64,000 nt of DNA from Brachypterus glaber (GCA_958510825.1 OY294050.1:42545249-42609248), one strand, 5' to 3'. Shown: positions 44,797 through 57,479, counted from the stretch's first letter. Numbers and translations: made by a program. Notes: generated by a model not told the origin, from the letters alone.

Positions 44797-46140
44797 TTTA
44801 TACACCTACAAACCTCTCCGAAATTACACATGCTACATTAGACAAGTTACCATCGAAATCGCGAAAAGTGAACGATTTAGCCTACGAAACAAATTTAAAA
44901 TGAGCTAAGGAAGGTTTAAGTTTATTTCGAAAGGGTTTTATTGGCCTATTTTAATAAAAAAAATACTTTATTACTGAATAAATTAAATTCAAAAATTAAT
45001 ATTTAAAAAAATATATATAGGATGCTTGAAGAAAAAATATTATAAGGACAGAAATTTTTAATTTTAAACAAAATTATAAAAATATTAATTTATTATATCA
45101 CTCTGTACGATGATTAGAAAATAGATTGATGGAATAATAAAAAATATTATGTTTCACTCAGAGGAAAAGTGCTTTTTTTACTCATCTGTAGTTTCCGGAC
45201 TCCGCTTCGCACCGTCCGTAAATTCTACAAACTAGTAAAAAAAAAGCTTCACTTTTCCTCTTAGTATAACAATATACTACATCCCTCCTAGTAGAAGTAA
45301 ATTTTATAAACAATTGATTTCTATCACTTTAGATGTTTCAGTTTTTTGTGCAATTTTTACTAAAAACCCAAGAAAATAGCTTGAAATGACTTTTTTTATT
45401 AAATATAATTAATTATAATTATTACCAATTAATACAATCAATAATTATTAATTATAATTAGCTAAATATCATGAAAAAAAATTAAACTAAATTTTTAAAA
45501 GTCAGTTCAAAGTATTTATTTGAGCAAATGTCATTGATCAAGGCTACTTGATTTTTATGAGAATTTCAAGAAATATAATTTCTGTTAATAATTTACTTTA
45601 TTATTTGAATAAAAATAGTTAAATAGTGCTAGTAGTGAAAAAACTAATATATAAACTACGATAGAAAAGACTATTATAGCCTCGCACTCTTAAATCCCTC
45701 GCTGCTACGCAGCTCGTGATTTAATACGCTCGGCTATAAAAAATGTTTTCTCTACCTTGGTATATAATTACTATTTTCATCCTTGAATCATAACCTAGAA
45801 TTATTACATGGGCACTTAGTGCTACTAAGAGTGCCGATGTATTGAAATCTTCGCCGAAAAGTCAAAATCTTTGACCACTTTTTTTCACATTTCTCGACGT
45901 TTAAGACCATTCTGAGTCGAAATCAGTAAAAAAAAATTTTGCGTCCGTCCGTCTGTCTGTCTGTCTGTCTGGGTGTAAACTCTAACTCAATTTCAACATT
46001 TCTACATGAGATATCGACTTGCGTTTGGACTTTTTGCATATTGTTTCTTATTGTATTCCGAAGAGCTGATTAGATTTTGGGGGTAAACGATTGGGGGTAA
46101 GGGTGTAAAAATAGGGTAAAACTCCTATTTTTAGCGTTTT
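44797..46140. other. No gene seen; short tetranucleotide repeat
   Basis: AT-rich host-intron DNA. A (CTGT)n-like run with CCGTCC lies at 45943-45971, a phrase also met reversed near 49020 and in weaker form near 58285, so the surroundings are probably remnants of a common repeat. Confidence 0.5.
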
Positions 46141-46544
46141 TTGTTTATAATTAAGGCAATTTATATTTATATTTTATTTATATTTTATTTATTCTGGTTA
46201 TTTCAGCATATTACAATACATAAAATACATTTTTTATAGATTAAGTGTTTATAATTAATCAAGAGAAAATTAAAAGGTTTTATAGTTCGTAATTCTGATG
46301 AAAAAAAATTAATTTGGTCTTTCACCTAAGCAAAAGCTTGTGCGTGAGACAGACTACTTTTGATTAATTTTATTTTAATTATGCAATATAATTTCAAAAA
46401 GTTTTTTGCGACAAAAGAAAAGAAATGTTTCAATAACTTTGAAGAAGCGAAATTCTAAACTACCAATACTTGATATCTAATACTGAGGAAATTGTTTAAT
46501 ATAATATTAAATAAAGTTGAGACTGGAACTGTAGGAGAATAAGT

Positions 46545-47891
46545 TTAATTAAAAATATTTAGGAAATTAGTTTGATGTGTATTTATATATCTTCTAGATT
46601 CTAACTTAAACTTTTTATATTTTTTTAAGTCTATTAACTGAGTTATTTCTCTTGGTAGAAGGTTATGAAATTTAGGAGCAAAATAAAAAGCAGTTCTTTG
46701 TTGAAAATTATTTTTAAACAATGGTATTTGTAGATAATTGGCTTTAGTAGATCTATTTTTGTTATATGTGAGGCCTTTTTTAGATATACTTTTGTTTATC
46801 CATAGAATACATTGAGTAATGTAAATTGTTCTAATCTTAGGTAGATCTGTTTCCGTATATAATAAGTCTGTAGGATATAACCGAGGTTTTTTAAATATTA
46901 TTTTTAGAATACTATTTTGAACTGTTTCTAAAGTACTTATGACATTGTTGTAACTTCCACCCCATGCAGTTATGCCATACCTAAGAATAGATTCCACCAA
47001 ACCATTATAAATGATAATTAAAGTTTTTTTATTTAAAATGTCTCGAATTTGATAAAATTTATAGGTTAGAATTCTGAGTTTTCTTACTAGACTCGTGACA
47101 TGTTCCTCCCATTTCAAAGATTGATCTATAACTATACCCAGATACTTTACCGTCTTAGTTTTATTAATGAACTTACACTGACAATTGGCTGAAAGTTTGC
47201 AACTATACTCATGAATTTTTAAAGTATTTAAATGTGGTTGGCCAATTGCAGTGGGAGAAAAGGTGATGAACTGAGTTTTTAAAATATTCAAGCTTAGAAG
47301 ACTTTCGTTAAGCCAGGCATACACCTTTTGCATTTCCAGTTCGGCATTCGTAAAAACATCTTCCCAGGAGTCACCCTCAAAGACAACTACAGTGTCGTCG
47401 GCATAGGATATAATTTTTCCGTTTATATTGAGATTGCCCAATTGGTTTATATAGATAAGAAATAATATTGGCCCCAACACAGTTCCTTGGGGCACGCCCA
47501 TAATAATTGGGAGGGGGTCACTCCTTTCGTTATTTATTTTGACGACCTGCAGTCTGCCTGTGAGGTAACTCCGGAAAAGGTTAAGTACTGAGCCGCGTAT
47601 TCCTATTGCCTCCAGTCTATTTAAAAGTATATCAAAGTTGACAGTGTCAAATGCCTTGGCCAGATCAAGAAATAAGGCAAGGCATTTTTTATTTTTACTG
47701 TTGGAGTAGACAATGTATTTTAGTAGTTCCATGGTGGCGTCCTCAGTACTTATGTTCTGTTGGAAGCCGAACTGGTGTTTGCTTATTATACTGTGCCTAT
47801 TTAAAAAGTTAACTAGGCGTGATTTTAAACAATGTTCATATATTTTGGCGAAGTTATTTATTAAGCTTATTGGCCTATAATTAGTAGGATT
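46545..47891 (-). pseudogene. 5'-truncated LINE: reverse transcriptase
   Basis: About 448 codons remain intact from NPTNYRPISL onward: FLDLAKAFDTVN, MGVPQGTVLGP and the active-site YADDT, then the thumb and C-terminal region (AYAWLNE-type helix, KYLGIVID, ILRYGITAWGG) to a stop. The 60 codons upstream in the same frame (to 48074) are unrelated to LINEs. The break falls in an A/T-rich run, so the element was truncated on insertion. No endonuclease and no RNase H. It belongs to the APE-type LINEs; the clade is not resolved. It lies 400 bp inside the host intron from the exon 1 donor, in the same orientation as the gene. Confidence 0.85.
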
Positions 47892-48290
47892 TTTTTTATT
47901 TTTTTTATTATTATTGTATTTGGCTAATTTAGTACTTATATAAAAGATAATTTTAAATTGGTCAAAAAATGTTATAAACAACGTTTTCCTAAAACGCATT
48001 GTTTTCGAGATATTGGCGTTTAAAGCAGTAAAAAGTTTTTTAGCATATCTCACATATTTATAACCCGATTTCAAAAAATTATATTTTTAATAAAAGCTCT
48101 TTTTAAGCCCTATAAAAAATGTTATATATAGTTTTTTTGCTAGAATATAATTTTTTAAAGATACAGAATTTAAAATCAAACAAAACACCTAGTTTGAAAT
48201 TTGCAAACTAGATGGCTCTAGTGTACAATAGTGCAGATGTTTTGGCAGGGTGCTTGCAACGTTTCATCTATTTTATATTGCTGAACTTAC

Positions 48291-48492
48291 CCACGCTTCG
48301 CCCATTGCTCAAATCATCTGCTGTGGAGATGTTTAATTTCACGGTTTCAACGGAGTTTGCCGTGATTAAATTTTCAGTTAAATTGGCAGGTAGTTTTCCA
48401 TCGATTAGGTCCAATTTGTACGAAGAACAGTTAACTGAGTAACACAATACACATAACACAAAACATAACATATGATACCAACGTACGCACAT
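48291..48492 (-). CDS. Host gene, exon 1: signal peptide and N-terminus of a small secreted protein
   Basis: From ATG at 48492, 67 codons plus one base. The first 20 residues are a clear signal peptide (hydrophobic core MLCFVLCVLCYSV, cleavage likely after NC or CSS). The mature N-terminus contains DLIDGKLPANLTENL and VKLNISTADDL with two N-glycosylation sequons. The exon ends TGG|GTAAGT, a strong donor, in phase 1, and the exon at 10793 begins with the two bases needed. A second in-frame Met eight residues in could also start translation. A TATA box lies about 40 bp upstream. Together with the last exon this gives a secreted Gly-rich, Lys/Leu-rich, His-tailed protein, perhaps cuticle- or Osiris-related; identity unproven. 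Codon use is balanced compared with the AT-rich flanks. Confidence 0.7.
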
Positions 48493-48530
48493 GGTTGAAT
48501 GACAGTAGCATTAAATTATTAGAAGATGCG

Positions 48531-48540
48531 GATATTTATA
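48531..48540 (-). promoter_or_regulatory. TATA box of the host gene
   Basis: TATAAATATC on the minus strand, about 40 bp before the first ATG, with an arthropod-type initiator TCATT at about 48502-48498. The 5' UTR would be very short if that initiator is used. Confidence 0.6.
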
Positions 48541-50515
48541 TCAGTTCCAATGTAAAGTAAGTAAACATATAGTAGGGCAAAGCAAGTTCCATTTTTAAAA
48601 TAAAACTATCCCTGAAGATATGTAATGCTACGCATTCCATTATATACTATTCATATTGGATGGTATATTGCATTTTTCCAAATAACGAAAAAAAAAATTA
48701 AAAATCGAGCAATTTAAAAAAAAAATATTTTTTTTTTCGTGATAAAAAATTTTGAATTTTTTTTTTAAATTAATTTATTTTTTCAAGAAAAAAAAAAAGT
48801 AAAGAAATTTACAAAAAAAAATAAAAAAAACTTTTTTTTTCGAAAAACTAAAAATTATAAAAATAAATAAAAATTATAGTTTATTTTTTTTTAAGTATTA
48901 CTTTTTTTTCAAAAAGCAATATGGACCTTCCCCTTATAGAACTTGATTTTTCCTGAAAATTTCGAGCCGATCGGATTATTCGTTCTTAATTTATCGTGTC
49001 CAGAAAAAACGTACAATCGGACGCTCGGACGGACAGACAGATGCACAGTGGAGCAAATTGAATTTTTAGAAGGACAAAATTCTAAAAATATCAGTAATAA
49101 CTTTAAATAATCTGTTGATAACGAGAAAAATAGTTTAAAAAATCTAAAGCTTAAGAGGGAAATTTTTAAGGGGTTAAAAATTGTAAATTTTAATAAAAAA
49201 ATCTAAAGAACCTGGTGAAAGCGGAAAAAATAATTATAAATTGGGGGATTAAATATTGTAAATTTCAATAAAAAATTTATTTATTTTTTTAATTTTGACC
49301 GAAAATTCGTAATCTACGACCCCAAAAACCCCTATACTGGAGTCGGCATGGTTTATAAATGCCAAAATTCGCCATATTGGCGCCGCCATTTTAATTTTTT
49401 TAATTTTGACCAAAACTTTATAATATTTGTCCCCAAAAACCCCCGATACGGATTTTGGGCCGATGTGAAAGCAAACTTTAAAATCTACATTTTGCTTGAC
49501 CACACACATTTAATTTAAGCGTTTAAAAATAAATTGCAACTTTTTGTGGCCAAATTTAGTATAGTTTTATAGAATTATAAATAAGCTACCCGAGAGTCAA
49601 AAATTTATTACCGAAATCAACAGAAATCAAATCAGATCAAGCTAAATAAAATATTTTGAAAAAGAAATGATTAAAGGATAAAAAACTTGTTATTTGTTAA
49701 TAAAGAAAAATATTAAAAAAAAAATAAAAACTCAGGAATTATTTGTTATCGTAAACCTGACAACATCGCATTATTCTTCGATAAATGTGACTATCATATT
49801 GAAAAAAAGCATTTTTTGTTTATCTAAAAACCAACATAAATACATTTAGATAGAATGTATAATAAAAACACTGTACAATATTAATTAAATATATTTATTT
49901 TTAAATACATACTTTTAATTAATATTAAAAGTTAAAAGTCTATATGTAACTTTTTCATAATCTAGTTTTAAATCATATCATGGAAATAAACTAATTTAAC
50001 ATGTTGAAAGCCACATTAAATTACTTGTCTTGGGTAACACTGTCATGGAACTAATGCTTTGGGTTATCGACGATAACTTATCGTTGAAGCTGCTGGTTTG
50101 CTTACATTGTTATTATAGTATAAATACCTTAAAAATAACTTCATAATCGTACTGAAACTTAAGCAACTAGTCACAAAAGTCCAGCCTAATTACACATTGA
50201 ATTACAGCATATTAAATCTGTAAAAACTAATAAAACACAACAAAATATTTTAATTTTATATTCAAGAGAACACAACACAGACCCTTTCCTTTGGCCCCAC
50301 TGTAGTAGTTGTATGTGCAAAGTTATTTTTATTTTGATGAGATGACATTTGACACTTGAAGTTTCGTGCAATGTTGCTAAATCATACATTGACATATGCC
50401 AAAATTCGTAATTAAAATAATTAGTTAAAGTATGTTCCGGGATGTAAAAAGGGCTGAAATTTTGGCTAAGTATTTAATTTTTATGTATCTATAAGCATGT
50501 AAAATCTTATCTATA
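48541..50515. other. No gene seen; low-complexity A/T DNA
   Basis: Dominated by poly-A/T runs (48680-48900). The phrase AATTTCGAGCCGATCGGATT followed by CGGACGGACAGACAG (48955-49040) resembles 58220-58310 loosely. Short duplicated phrases containing CCCCAAAAAC near 49320 and 49435 produce an open frame on the minus strand that is not convincing as a gene. Confidence 0.45.
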
Positions 50516-50717
50516 CCTCACTGGCACCAATTGCCTTTTTCAGTTAATTAATAATTGAAATTTGGCGAAGGCGTACTCCCTAGATATATTGCTTCGAAAG
50601 TCAATTAAAGCCGGTGGTTCCCTCTACTACTAGCCCACACAAGTCCTGGACTTAGGGGATGCTTAATTAAGTAGAATAGTACGAGGTAAAAAACAAACAT
50701 AAACATAAACATAAACA
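50516..50717 (+). mobile_element. 5'-truncated SINE, same family as 29683
   Basis: Matches 29752-29949 nearly base for base from the B-box end through the body to the ATAAAC-repeat tail. The tRNA-like head with the A box is missing. Confidence 0.85.
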
Positions 50718-50855
50718 TTATCGTTGCAGGCGATTTAGCCCAAAATGCGATACCCTCCTTTGTCAAGTAAAACAAAAGTTAACAAAGTAAACATAATTTC
50801 GTTAAATAAAAAATAAAGCCAGCGATTTAAAGTACATAGGTTCATCTTAATCATA

Positions 50856-52029
50856 CACTGTGTATTTGAAATAGCGTAGGAAATTTTAACAGGTGATTCT
50901 ACATGATAAAATATGACAAAAAGTTCCTGTAAATATATGCCTAAAAATGCGTCATAAGGGAGCCACGCCCCTTTGAAAGTGGCTAAAAAAAATCGGTTTT
51001 TATTTAATAACTCAGGAACCCTTTGAGATATATCAACGAGGTTTTGCACGTCAACTAATCCTACCAAGGCCCGTTATTATGTGTTATTTTCATGTACTTA
51101 TTTCAACCAGGGGTGGGTGAAACGGGGGGGGCTTTTCAGTTTTTTGTCCCAAACTTTTTTCTGTGTAACTTTTTGCAATTTTATTTTTGAAATATGATTC
51201 CTCAGGTCAAAATACATAAAAAATGTACTCTTGTTGTAATACTGTAGGATTAACCGTTTTCGAGAAAAATTCATTTGAAGGTGAAATTCCACGGTTCGAG
51301 GACGAAAAATTAAATACTAAAATGTTGAAAACCAAAATTTTAATGATGCAGGGCGAATGTACATTAAAAACTAAGAAAAAAACCTTATATACAGGTACTT
51401 CCAAAAATCAATCCTAATGGAGCTATGGTCTCCTAAATATGCACCATTTTTAAAGGGCTATGGTAGCTTTAAAAGCGTTTTTTCTACCTACGTGTATGGA
51501 AACTTTTTTCTTACTTTTTGATGTAGAATAACATGGCATCATTAAAATTTTGGTTCTCGACATTTTAGTATTTAATTTTTCGTCCTCGAACCGTGAAATT
51601 TCACCTTCAAATGAACTTTTCTCGAAAACGGTTAACCCTACAGTATTACAACAAGAGTACCTTTTTTATGTATTTTGACCTGAGGAATCATATTTCAAAA
51701 ATAAAATTGCAAAAAAGTTACACAGAAAAAAGTTTGGGACAAAAAACTGATAAGGCCCCCCCGTTTCGCACACCCCTGGTTTAAATAAGTACGTGAAAAT
51801 GACATACAAAGATGGGCCTTATTAGGATTAATTCACGTGCAAAACCTCGTTAATATATCTCAAAGGGTTCCTGAGTTATTAAATAAAAACCGATTTTTTT
51901 AGCCACTTTCAAAGGGGCGTAGCTCCCTTATGACGCATTTTTAGACATATGTTTATAGCAACTTTTTGTCATATTTTATCATGTAGAATCACCTGTTAAA
52001 ATTTCCTACCCTATTTCAAATACACCCTG
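50856..52029. mobile_element. Near-perfect foldback, family D-like, ~540-bp arms
   Basis: Left end CACTGTGTATTTGAAATAG, right end CTATTTCAAATACACCCTG; TA outside both. Left and right arms pair almost along the full element, leaving a short centre near 51420-51470. Short open frames on both strands are shadows of the palindrome. Non-autonomous. Confidence 0.82.
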
Positions 52030-52114
52030 TATATAGTACACAAAACATAATATTACTTAAACATTCGTACTGTACCACTCAATGCAGCCAACAAAAACAG
52101 ATTTTTTTTACTTG

Positions 52115-52993
52115 CACTCAGAAAATTTCGTTGGATTTTTAATACTGAATTTTATTTGTTAATACATATTTTTTATTTATATCGCCACCATTGGTATTTA
52201 ATACTTTACTTGTGATATTAAATACTGCAATGTGTGTATTGTATACAAAATGTTGTCATACTAACATAGAGACCGTGCTCTTACATTTAAATCCCCACGC
52301 AACATGTGTTTATTATACTAGAATATTATAGTAAAAATTACTGTAACATTTGGTAAAGCATATCACACTTATAGTATGGTATACTTTGAGTTATTGTTAA
52401 GTTGTATTACTGATCTAGTTTAAAGTATGTTACAGTATTCAGAAAAATGAACAATCGGTAAATAATACCAAAATTTTGATTAGTAATAATATAAAGATTG
52501 CAACCACACACAATTACACACTGACAAAATAATCGATCCTTTTTTTACTTTTCTCTGTATTATTACTAATCAAAATTTTGGTATTATTTACCGTTTGTTA
52601 TTTTACTAAATACTGTAACATACTTTAAACTAGATCAATAACACAACAACTACAACTTATTAAGTATTATTATTAATCAAAATTTTGCTATTATTTTCCG
52701 ATTGTTATTTTACTAAATACTGTAACATACTTTAAACTAGATCAATAACACAACAACTACAACTTAAAGTATACCAAACTATAACTGTGATATAATTTAC
52801 CAAATGTTACAGCATTAATAAACACATGTACCAAATATACCAGCACGGTCTCTATGTTAGTATGACAAAATTTTGTATACAATACACAATATCACAAGTA
52901 AAGTATTAAATACCAATGGTGGCGATATAAATAAAAGATATGTATTAACAAATAACATTCAGTATTAAAAAGTCCATCGAAATTTTCTGAGTG
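52115..52993. mobile_element. TIR element starting CACTCAGAAAATTTCG (879 bp)
   Basis: At least 36 bp at each end are inverse with few mismatches, and TG flanks both sides. Internally TACTGTAACATAC and AAATACTG motifs recur on both strands, and a segment of about 115 bp is tandemly doubled (52560-52660 and 52675-52770). No ORF. Confidence 0.72.
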
Positions 52994-53115
52994 TGCGTAT
53001 ATGCCAACTTTAAGCTCAATACAAATATAAACATGTAATATCCAAAGACTTTTCTCAGTCATTTTATTCAACTTTAAACAATTTATTTTCAGATAGTAAT
53101 ACTTAATTCCGTTTA

Positions 53116-55678
53116 GGGGCTGTCCATATATTACGTAACGCGCCTAGGGGGGGAGGGGGTCAGAGAAATTGTTACAGTTTGTGACAGAGGGGAGGGGGGT
53201 CTAGGTAAACGTTAGGTAACGGAATTTAGTAAATTTAATGTTTATTTCCTAAGCTTGGCAGATGTATTTTTATTTCAACATAAATTACTATTTAGTGGCC
53301 CATAATTACCTTTTTTACATAAAAATTAACAAAACTATTCATATTTAAATAATAATTAAAAAAAAATCTTACGGCCCTGTTCTTGCGTGATCTTGCCGAT
53401 GAATCATCGGCGATGATACATTTTCGCGCGGAATGTGTACTCACAGAACACCAATGTGTGTACTATTTTGTGTACCTGTGCATAAACAATATACGTGTTA
53501 TATGTGACACTCAGTGTAAAAAGAGGTACCTAGTATTTTTTTCCTGTGTGATATTGATTATGAATATTTTTTTAAAGTTTGAATGATTTTTTCGTGTAAA
53601 TTTTTTCTAAGGTTTTGTTATACTATATTTTAAATTAAGAAATTCTTGATCCTTACTCATATTGGAGTTGATTTAAATAAACCATAGAAAAAATGTTATC
53701 TCTCCAAAATATAAATTTATTGTCTATTAAACAAACATTACAGCGACAATTGTTTCGACTTTTTTAACATAAAGTCATTTTCAAGCTACAAATAATGAAA
53801 AATTAGGTTGAAAATGGTACAATTCCTTTTAGAAAAACTTACTTTTTAAATTTATAAACAAAATATAATTATAAATAATAGAGTTAAGGTCAGTATGACA
53901 TTTCTAATAATGTGTACTCAAGTTATTTTGTTTATAAATTTAAAAAGTAAGTTTTTCTAAAAGGAATTGTACCATTTTCAACCTAATTTTTCATTATTTG
54001 ATGCTGAAAATGACTTTATGTTAAAAAAGTCGAAACAATTGTCGCTGTAATGTTTGTTTAATAGACAATAAATTTATATTTTGGAGAGATAACATTTTTT
54101 CTATGGTTTACTATATTTTAGGTTCATGTTTGTTTTGTCGAGAAAAACGAATCAATAGTGAGTTTGGAATACTGATGCAGAAAAAGCTTTTTTTTCTTGA
54201 ACCAACTCGAATACAATGGTGGTGTCATTTTGACGAGTGTTTATTTTCTGTAATCATCGAAGTAATCCTTCATGTATTTTTATTTAAAGTTAGTGAAAAT
54301 GAATATTTAAACAATGCGGAAGATATTATAACTGTTATTTTCTACAATTACGCATTTATAACGTTTCGATGGACATCGAAGACTTAGAATGACACGTAAG
54401 TTAAATTTTTCTGTTTCTTAGAATATTTCTGAGATATAATTATTGTTTTAGCACCATTATTACTACATTAATTAATTACCATTAATTACTCACCATTTCT
54501 ATACCATTAATATGGAATTACATTAATTTAAGTTGAAGTTTATTTTGGTATATTTGATATACAAGTTCTCCGCATGGAGTGATGTTCTGTTGGAACATGG
54601 TTCTGTATTTTTCGGCATAGATAAATTCTATATGACCGTCTAGCAGACAATTTTATATTGGACATAATTTTCAAAAGCATATTTAATCCCGGACAACATT
54701 TTCAATCGTACATTTTATCCTGGAAGATAATTTTTCCAAAGTAGATGGGACAGCCTATATTTTTTTTTTCTTTCATTTGAGAAATGAATTCATCAGCATA
54801 GGGGAGACTTGCACAGATGGAGACGATGGAATTCATACCTCATGGATTTTGCAGAAACCAGCTAAGTACTCATTCTGAAAACTTTTGAAAGCAATATTTC
54901 ATATTTTTAAATTCTTTTATTTCAATATTCTTATAACTGTAAACTTTATCAGATCTGATATAGTATTGATTAATACTATATGCCCTTCTGGCTTTTGTTC
55001 ATTTTTAGGTACTTATTTTTTTTAAAACATTTAATCTCATTTATTAATTATTAAATATCATACTTTTGATTAAATGATTTCTAATTTAAGCATGACTTTT
55101 ATACACTGCAAGAAATGATTGTTGTTTACATACATTTCTTGGTGCTTGCTGAACTTCATGTTTTCTTTATACATTTAAGTCGAATGATTTCTGAATTTAG
55201 TAATTTTTATTAAGATTTCTTTAATTATATCTTAATATAATTACACATATTTTTTATATATATTAATACATTACTTGATGTGCTTTCATTAAGTTTATTT
55301 ATAATAAATTTCTCAAATGAATTATCTTATTTTATTTAGGGGTTATATTTTCTCAAACTGAAAAGCTTAAGTATTTACACTAGGTTGTTACTTACCTAAA
55401 GGAGTAAAAGCTAAAGTAACTGGCGCCCCTAACAACATTAATCAATTCTTTCTATTTTTCCCTTGCCCATACCCATTGCTCCGCTGTCAAAACTAGCCGT
55501 TGGCAGTGAACGTATTAATTACGGTACACTAATTAAATTTATTGCGAAACAAAAGTTTTATATTGTTACCCGTTACACAGGGGGGGGGGGTGTTGGTAAA
55601 TGTGACAGTTTGTTACACATGGGGGAGGGGGGGTCAATTTTTCTGAAAAATTGCGTTACGTAATATATGGACAGCCCC
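53116..55678. mobile_element. Harbinger-type non-autonomous element (2.56 kb)
   Basis: GGGGCTGTCCATATATTACG at the left is mirrored by CGTAATATATGGACAGCCCC at the right, with TTA directly outside both (53113-53115 and 55679-55681). A TTA duplication and a GGG-starting TIR are characteristic of PIF/Harbinger. Just inside both ends are G-runs (53148-53200, 55578-55635), both on the plus strand. No transposase was found; the open frames near 53383 and 54103 have no recognisable features. A foldback element is nested at 53678-54110. Confidence 0.8.
53678..54110. mobile_element. Foldback element nested in the Harbinger-type element
   Basis: TAAACCATAG to CTATGGTTTA; arms of about 190 bp are nearly perfect complements around a loop of roughly 60 bp. 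No coding capacity. Confidence 0.8.
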
Positions 55679-56229
55679 TTATTTAAAAGTTGGTTTTCCT
55701 ATTTTTGTCCTGCTAGATTTGAAAAATTCCCCACCGTGATACAGTCGGATATTTTCAAAGTTTCTTAATTTTTCATGAAACACATTTCTATCGAAGAATT
55801 TTTGACGATTTTGGGAAATTTGAAACTACCGTATTATACTATTCTAGCGCATACGCGCTGTGAATAGTATAATAAAATATCCATCCAAAAAATACAAAAG
55901 TTGAAACGTAAGTAGATTATCTAAATGAGGACGTGGTAAAGTATTTTGTTTTTCTTTTACTAAGTGTATATTACTGGAAATGAAGAAAACAGAATTTATT
56001 ATTATTGGATTAAAAAGATAGGTATGTATGTAGGTACTCTTAAACGTTCTAATTATAATTATTGCCTTACTTCGGTTTGCAGACATTCCAAAACAAAATA
56101 TCTGCTTTTGATTAAGTTCGGAGAAAATTAGCAATAATCTTTTATTTTTTTATAGTTTTTTTATATTAGTTAAATAGTTTCTGGTTCATTTTAATATTAG
56201 TCTAATATTATTTGTTCATGTTCTAGTTA
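55679..56229. other. No gene or element identified
   Basis: AT-rich. The 96-codon minus-strand frame here has no recognisable features. Confidence 0.45.
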
Positions 56230-56494
56230 CAAGGGCGTAGATCTTTTTCTTCTATGGGGGGGGGGTAAAACCCAGGGCCGGCCTTTCAAGCCTCAAATTT
56301 GGCTCCCCTAGCAAAAGAAAAAACACCCTAAAATAAAGCTTTGTGCGCCTACAAAAAAAATTGCCCCCCAAAAAATGCTATCAAGAAAAAAAGCTTTGTC
56401 CCTGACGGTTTCTACCAAACTTGAACAAAATTGGCGCCCACGCCTATGGGGGGGTAATTACCCCCATTACCCCCCCCCCTCATCTACGCCCTTG
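56230..56494. mobile_element. hAT-type MITE with 8-bp target duplication (265 bp)
   Basis: CAAGGGCGTAGAT and ATCTACGCCCTTG are perfect inverse ends, and TCTAGTTA flanks both (56222-56229 and 56495-56502). An 8-bp duplication and CARGGGC ends identify the hAT superfamily. The interior has G- and C-runs. 56503-57098 to the right contains only a mariner-like CAGGGTGGCCC end near 56877. Confidence 0.85.
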
Positions 56495-57098
56495 TCTAGT
56501 TATTTTTAATAAAACATTATTAATTTTTGGTTCATTTTAATGTTGGTTCTATATTTTTATAACTATATTAGAACTATATTATAAAGTTTTAATAATAAAT
56601 TTTAAATATTTTAATAAAATTTATAATTTTATTTACCCAGGTTTAATCATCCCACCATCTGGTTGAAACCTCCCACCCTAGAGGGATGTTTCAACCAAAT
56701 GTAACTATTTTTATTTTAATTTATAAAACTAATTATTCTTTAAATTAATACAACTTGTACTATATTATTTAATAGAAAACATATTAAACTATAGATTGGT
56801 ATAAAAAATAAAATAAAGTAATTTATTATAAAACTATTAAAACATTAAGAGGTCGAAACGTCCCCACTCTCCCCTACAGGGTGGCCCATCTAAAAATATA
56901 ATTTCCGCATATAGAGGTGGTAAAAAAACGGAAACTTTTTAAAATATTACAACTCTTTTTTCTTTTGACTGATCTGTACCAAATTTGAAATGATCAGTCA
57001 AAACATGTAAGATTCGGCAGATAATTTTATTTATTTATTTAAAATATATCTAATAGTAAGAAAGCTTTTTCCGAAGAAGTTGTTTTAAAGCCGTGGGA

Positions 57099-57355
57099 TA
57101 GGGCCGGCCTTTGCATTTCGGCGCATTGAAGCAAGCGTTGGACTTGGCGCCCCTAGCAAAAAAAAAACAAAAAACATTGAGCACTAAATTACCCACCCCT
57201 GATAATTTTGACGACTAAAACAAAATGTCCACTTCTGAAAAAACTTTTGCTGATAATTTTTTTACGACTCGAGATAAAAAACGCCCCTCAACGACGCCCC
57301 TATAGGCTGGCGCCCTGAACCCTGCTTCACTTGATTCATACCAAGGCCGGTTCTG
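57099..57355. mobile_element. Older hAT-like MITE (257 bp)
   Basis: TAGGGCCGGCCTTTG and CCAAGGCCGGTTCTG are roughly inverse, flanked by CCGTGGGA and CCGTGTGG, a decayed 8-bp duplication. The phrase TTGGCGCCCCTAGC also occurs in related form in the neighbouring hAT element. Confidence 0.6.
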
Positions 57356-57479
57356 CCGTGTGGATTTGGTCAAAATATATAAAAAGGTAATTTTTCATCC
57401 GTATTAAAAACTACACTGCCCAGCAAAAGAGCTTTCCCATTTTAACATCCGCGCGTAAAATGGTTTTTTTATTATTAGA

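Larger units (their letters stand above)
10794..48290 (-). other. 37.5-kb intron of the host gene
   Basis: Donor G|GTAAGT (GT at 48290-48289) and acceptor TTTTCAG| (ending 10794) bracket it. It is packed with mobile DNA: one complete errantivirus-like element (sense opposite to the gene), three LINE fragments, a piggyBac element, a Tc1-like cluster, one SINE and many TIR/foldback elements. The connection is inferred from splice signals and phase; transcript data are absent. Confidence 0.6.

Noticed and set aside
47892..48074. N-terminal 60 codons of the 509-codon LINE frame
   Set aside because: No similarity to endonuclease or RT; the LINE was truncated near 47891 and the upstream codons are chance open frame.
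48268..48290. Continuation of the signal-peptide ORF past the donor
   Set aside because: The eight codons after GTAAGT have no features, and the splice site joins in phase with the exon at 10793.
49249..49509. 86-codon minus-strand ORF with a doubled phrase
   Set aside because: The duplication is of noncoding CCCCAAAAAC-type DNA and no start context or family resemblance supports a gene.
54103..54387. 94-codon ORF inside the Harbinger-type element as a possible transposase
   Set aside because: It starts in the arm of a foldback and has no transposase or DNA-binding motifs.
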